The position numbers and the translations under genes were made by a program. The notes under the pieces were generated by a model that saw only the letters and a program-made list of their open reading frames with translations, was not told the origin of the DNA and searched no databases. Shown one piece after another: positions 58,831-64,000 of a DNA stretch of 64,000 nt (positions are counted from its first letter, which is position 1; each line of letters begins with the position of its first letter). Origin of the DNA: Sphagnum compactum (taxonomy: Eukaryota; Bryophyta; Sphagnopsida; Sphagnales). Location of the stretch: NCBI GenBank assembly GCA_965153455.1, contig OZ234495.1, positions 8,490,875 through 8,554,874 on the forward strand. The letters run 5' to 3'.

Positions 58831-61260
58831 AGGTTACTTTCACGGTTATTCCTAGGTTAATGTAAATTAGTCTTTGACTATTCCTTAGCTAATGTAAGCT
58901 ATCTTAGGGGTAAAAACACAACCAAAGGAACCACCCAAGTGAGTGTACACTCTTTAAAACTACGTTTTTGTATGTTTGAAAAATCACAAGTGAAGCATAA
59001 TAGTTTGGATTGTCATAATTTTTTTGGGAATATTTTTCAATAATTGCAAAGTTTACATGCTCAAAGTTTAACACAAATCAAAAATGTTTTTACATGTTCG
59101 AAGCACTCAAATATTGAGAATGGACAATCCTTGTTTTTCTTAAACGTCTTTCTTTCTACCGAATGTGCACCATTTCTTTTGAAAATTAAAGAGGATTTTA
59201 CCATTGATAATTAGAAGGGCAAAAGGACTTGAATTGATGAAAATTATTTTTATAACCAATTTGAACACATTTGGTTCAAAAGTGTTTTAATTGACCCTAA
59301 AAATTATCGATTTTGAAAATGCACATTTAACAAAAGTTCATGTTTATGTGATAAAGGGCATGAATTCATAATATACATGATATAAAATCAATTTTTAGTC
59401 AAAATGTATTTATATTTAAAATGTAGTGTCGAATGGGGTACTCGAAATACAAATTTTTAAGTGTAAACCAACACAAAACGACACGTGTCATGTGTAATCC
59501 TTGGAAAAAGACTATTACCTTGATGCCCTTGGCTCCTTGAGCGTGTTTTCACCCTAAGGCTATTCCTAACTACCATAGGCTAGGCTTTTAGGTAATTTTA
59601 AGTTAATATTAAAGTATGTGTATGATACCATAAACTAAGTTCATAGTTATTTTTACGCTATTATAAGCTATCATAAATAAACCCTTTCAATGTCCCTAGT
59701 AATTACCTTCAAAATGATGATATTACTGGGGAAAATTATTACCTCAAACGAGAGATTAAACTAATAATAATTTATTAGATATTACAACTACTAAAATAAA
59801 ATAAAATACTTTATATGAAATGAATAGAAATGATCCATTAGATGATATCCACCTTACCCTCATTATTACCCTTTAGTAGTATGCGAAAATAGGCAACAAC
59901 TTGCTATGAAAGCAAAATAACAACAAAAAGGAAATTGTATTTAAAAATGTAAGGACAATAATTTTGCCCTGCAATAGAATTACTACTATAGGGCAACAAA
60001 AGGTACCCCTCTTTTTAGGAAATAACATACCTAAAAAACTATTACATTAGAAGGTATATGACTCTCTTCGGACTTCCTACCTTTTGTCCAAACCTCCTAC
60101 TGTCTACCACATGCTCCTACCATCTATACCACACATTTACTGTCCTATCAAAAATGAAAACACACAACAAGTTAAACAAAGGAGTCCCCAAAAATATGAA
60201 CACCTTTTTATTACTAGAGTGGAAAAGTTCATACCACCATGTCTTCCCCTTGTTCTCCATCAATACACCAAAAAAAGTAGTAAAAACAATAAAAGAGAAC
60301 TTAGTGGGCTAGGAAGGGAAAAATAAGAAAATAAGACAAAGAAGACAAAAAGAACAGCCTAGAAAGTCTCCACCTAGAAAAGGGAAGAGAAAACTAAAAG
60401 AAAAGCAAAAAGATAGAAAAAAAACATGAAGGAAAAAATCCCTTAAATTGGAGGGCAAAGGTTACTTTACTTTAACCCTCCCCAAGGTCACTTGACCCCT
60501 ACCTACCAGTTCCCCCAAAGGGCAACTAAAAAACCTTCACGAATCTAATTGGGGGTATTTCCCTTCCTAAAATTCTTCCTCCTTTTAACTATTTAATGAC
60601 AAACCAACATCCACCTTCTAGATGGTTTTGGTTGACTTTCCACCTACCAACCTAAATATTAATTAACTAGTGGGTGTCAATTCCCAAGGGAGATAGTAAT
60701 GAAAATTACCACCAATAAAGACATTTATGGAGTTGCCCATCTAATTAATTAAACTAACATCTAGGTTAAGGGAAGACTAACCCTATATTGACAACTATTC
60801 AAAAATATTCTTAAACTAATGTAGGTTAATGTAGGCTATGTGTACAATACCATAGGTTAAGTTCATACGCTAATCTTAAGTTACCATAGGTTAGATTTTC
60901 AAACTAGTCCTATGTTATTCCTAAGTTATTGTAAGCTACTTTAGGTTACGTTTAGAATACCATAGGCTAGTTTTAGACTATTATTAGGCTATTGTACATA
61001 TGTTATTCTATCCTAGGCTATTATTAATTATTATAGGTTTTTCCACCATAGGTTATTTGAATACCCTAGGTTATTTTCAATTATATTCTAAGCTATTCCA
61101 CCTTAAGTTATTTTAAATTATTCTAAGTTATTCCACTTTAGGTTATTTTAGTTATTTTAGGTTATTTCACCCTATTATATTTTAGATTATTGTACCTTAG
61201 ACTATTATCAATTATTTTACATTAAATCATTTTATGTTAAGGTTAAATAACCCTAAATAG
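58830..61260. repeat. TTAGGTTATT-type degenerate repeat, densest at 60,790-61,260
   Basis: Variants of CTAGGTTATTTTAAATTATT, CTAAGTTATTCCACCTTAGG and CATAGGCTATT recur every 15-35 bases from about 60,790 to 61,260, with outliers at 58,830-58,910 and 59,560-59,690. The 59,700-60,790 stretch between them is ordinary AT-rich DNA without a gene. The unit differs from the array at 8,755 but shares the CTAGG/CCTAA core. Confidence 0.55.
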
Positions 61261-62165
61261 CCTAAGATAACAAAATATCTATGCATAATTGCATATGCAT
61301 GTGAAAAATAACCATTGCTATGCAAATTATCATAATTTGAATTATTCAATATTTTTTTTTACATTTATTGCATGTAGATTCTATATTTGGAAGATAGTAA
61401 AAACAAAGTCCTTGAGTCTTGTGTTAAATAATGAGTTCCTTAACCATGAATATGCCCTTAAGGTAAAACTTAAAATAACTTACAATAGCTAAGTGTATAA
61501 TAGTCTATAATAATTTAAGGTATTGAAAGCGACAACATTAGAAGAAACCTATTTATTGTAGTCAATTATCTAATTAATAATGAATTATGTCAATTAGTAA
61601 TGAAACATCATGAAATTTACATAAAATTTTGATTTCATAGTGATATAACTTTAACCAAGGTGAAATGATTAAAGTGTGAAGGGAACCTATTTCATTTACA
61701 TAAGGTCCCATAATGATTTAGACTACTACATTGCATCTCACTTTGTATTAGTGTTGTGATACTTTTAGTAATTTATATACATCCATTCTCCACTACATTT
61801 GTGGATGTTTGATGTAGCATGCAAACACCTTACATAAACATTTTAATTTTTTTCAATTGGTATCACAACTATATGCCATTTTAACACCCCACTATTTTCT
61901 AAAATTTATATTCTAAATTTTCATGTTAGGTTAATTTAGTAGTTAGGGTGAGTCCTAACAATTTTTTTTTGGTCATTTACTCAACAAAAAAATGATAATT
62001 ATAATTAAGCACTATACTAAATATTGCAGATAGTATGTTTGAAAGTTTTTTCAAATTTTTAACATGGTAAGTAGATTTTTTCAAAAAAGTTGGCAAATTG
62101 AAAAGAATTAATTAGCCTAGGTACTATAATATTATATGAAAAATCTCATTACATGGGTTGATAAA
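61261..62165. other. AT-rich intergenic region, no gene seen
   Basis: No reading frame or repeat of note. It may include the downstream part of the copia remnant that follows on the minus strand. Confidence 0.35.
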
Positions 62166-62169
62166 GGAA

Positions 62170-63450
62170 CCATATCCCAACATACAAGCTAGCTAGGGCA
62201 TCCAAGTATCGACATTTCCAATTCTTTTAACATCTCCTCTAGGTAATCTAAGTTCAAAAGTGTAATCTCATGTCAACACCATATCATCTACATATAAGAG
62301 CAACAACACGTATTATAGTCTTTTTACATAAATTTGTTATAACAAGTACTATAATCAAAGGAACTCTACACCAATCTCTCTAAGCAAATAAACTCATATT
62401 TCCATATGCACCAAGCTCTTTAGTGCAACCCATAAGTTTCCCTCCACCATTCAAAATTGTGATGTTCCTTCCCTAGCACTACGAATCTTTGAAGTTAAAA
62501 TATGTACACCTTTTTAAGAATTCTCCTTTTAAAAAAGCTATATTTACATCTTGTGCCATCCCTATTGCAATGCAAGAGCTTTGAGTCACAAATGTTTTCA
62601 TTGTCACCCATTTGAGTATTGGGGAAACATCTTGTCAAAGTTTACACCTTTTGGTTGTTTGAATCCCCTTGCAACAAGTCTATCTTGGAAAACTTTAGCC
62701 TTTTTCTTTTCTTTTGTTCATAATTATTTTGGTCTTGCATATACATAAGTGGGTAAAGCAATGGGTGTCTTTCTTTGTACTCTCCACAAATTACCATTGT
62801 CATTATGATTTCAATATTAAATTCATGCTTTAATTCATGATTTGTTACCACCCTAGTGCCCAATGGTCTCTTCATATATGTTGTGAACTTTTGTCAAATG
62901 ACTAGCTTAGTGGAAAACATGTAATCTTTCAAGTGCATTAATTAAAGGTCCTATTATTTGTTCCAATATCTCAACAATTGGCATTAACACTAGAGTCTTG
63001 GTACCTATCATTGGTTAGTTTTGATGTAAATGGGGTTGTCTCATTTTCATCCTCCAAAATTTCTTTTCATTGAGTTTGTTTTTCATTATAAGGAAATTGT
63101 TTAGCCTTTCCACCACCCTCCTTTGCTTGTTTTTTATTTTGCACAAGCTCAGATCTTCATCAGGTGATTGAAAAATTGAAGGAATTCCACTTCTTGGTTT
63201 CATCACCTACTTTTGTCAAAGACCTATAAGTCCCATTATACTTTTGTCAAAAATAAAATAAAATAGTGTAGACAATTATTTTCCTTGTTAGAGGATTATA
63301 ACATGTATAAGCTTATGAGGTGTCATCATATCTTATAAGAATGAAACACTTATGATTTAAGTTAGTTAATTAATGTAACTTACTTCACTTACTCTTTGGA
63401 ATGTAGCCATATGCCATGCACTTGAAAACCTTGAAATATTCTAATTCCAA
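62170..63450 (-). pseudogene. Ty1/copia pol remnant (integrase end and reverse transcriptase)
   Basis: Read on the minus strand from high to low coordinates. FKVFKCMAYGYIPKSK (about 63,435-63,390) resembles the F-x-V-F-G-C-x-A-Y end of copia integrase. NLWRVQRKTPIA, then FQDRLVARGFKQPKGVNFDK (about 62,695-62,635) match the start of copia reverse transcriptase. MAQDVNIAFLKGEF (about 62,560-62,520) matches the D-V-x-x-A-F-L block. LLLLYVDDMVLT has the catalytic Y-V-D-D at 62,283-62,294. Several stops and frameshifts separate these. It is an old fragment without visible LTRs; the integrase-before-RT order confirms the copia type. Confidence 0.7.
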
Positions 63451-64000
63451 ACAAATTTCTCTTTAGTTGTTTTGTTTATAAATTACCTCCATTAACCCAA
63501 ACAATGGGCTTTTATATATCAAGTACACTGTTATGTGAAATCATGAAAAAATATACAAGGAAAATAAGCTACCCAAAGCAAAATTGGGGTCTTTGATTTT
63601 TTCCAGTACATTCATTCATGACTATTATAAATAGTAATAATTAATTCTAAAAGTAGATAATTATCATTAATGAGTAGTTCTAAGGTAATACATTTTATTT
63701 CAACTAATTTCTAATTCTCAAAAATAGATTGCAAATAGCTCTATGAAATATTATATAATACCAAAAAAAGGGAACATACTTATGTATGGCATGCACAAAA
63801 TTACATCTTCATTATAGTCATGTCTTGAATTTCTAAAAGTATCATATGTACATTAGAAATATTACAAAAATGCAATACATTTTAAGTACTTTTAATCTAT
63901 TTTGAAATACATTTGGAGGAAAAAAGTGCCATAATTTTGAACAATGTTGGAAGTCCTTGTAAAATCATGTGTTCTTTTGAACTTAAAATCCTACCAAATT
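63451..64000. other. AT-rich end of window, no gene seen
   Basis: May be the upstream (5') part of the copia remnant on the minus strand, but nothing is recognisable. Confidence 0.3.

Noticed and set aside
1-64000. tRNA, rRNA, snoRNA or organellar DNA insertions
   Set aside because: I looked for box B-like GGTTCGA motifs and conserved rRNA words and saw none that were convincing; a covariance-model search would be decisive.

Overview
The window looks like nuclear DNA from a land plant, most likely a seedless lineage (liverwort, moss, lycophyte or fern); I cannot name the species. The reasons are AT-rich, gene-poor sequence with spliceosomal introns, many transposon remnants, and an alpha/beta-hydrolase–NB-ARC–LRR receptor locus, an NLR architecture described from bryophytes and other non-flowering plants. 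I see no prokaryotic, organellar or rRNA/tRNA signal.

Layout. 0.2-0.45 kb: a foldback element. 1.3-7 kb (+): the hydrolase-NB-ARC-LRR (HNL-type) locus. Its exon pattern is clear, but it carries an in-frame stop in the hydrolase part, awkward splice junctions and a run of nearly identical 72-bp LRR units that ends in a stop followed by decayed units. 8.75-9.8 kb: a degenerate array of a roughly 10-bp CCTA-rich unit. 11.6-12.5 kb: a broken hAT transposase, followed by a GTTGATGCATGGG-type repeat field to 13.4 kb. 13.5-22 kb: mostly non-coding with dispersed repeats. 22.1-24.3 kb (+): a two-exon gene for a START-like/polyketide-cyclase-family protein with an acidic repeated N-terminus and a TATA box. 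24.9-27.7 kb: small foldbacks and a local duplication.

29.15-38.4 kb (+): one old Ty3/gypsy LTR retrotransposon, with both LTRs, an initiator-Met-type primer site, an unrecognised duplicated module, gag with zinc knuckles, protease, reverse transcriptase, RNase H and integrase. All parts are broken. 41.0 kb: a 196-bp MITE. 43.3-43.6 kb: a 36-bp minisatellite. 43.99-44.12 kb: a 126-bp almost perfectly palindromic CACTA-type element with a 3-bp target duplication. 44.5-46.0 kb: roughly 100-bp tandem repeats, then two adjacent related MITEs. 47.4-49.6 kb (+): five exons of a receptor-like (cytoplasmic) protein kinase with intact catalytic residues; its first exon was not found. 50-62 kb: AT-rich DNA with short duplications and a TTAGGTTATT-type repeat field. 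62.2-63.45 kb (-): a Ty1/copia pol remnant.

Only the START-like gene and the kinase look like intact working genes. There is no operon-like organisation and I found no sequence evidence that these genes act together. The receptor locus and the kinase both belong to families with roles in perception or immunity, but any functional link is speculation. All functional statements come from motif recognition by eye; no database search was run.
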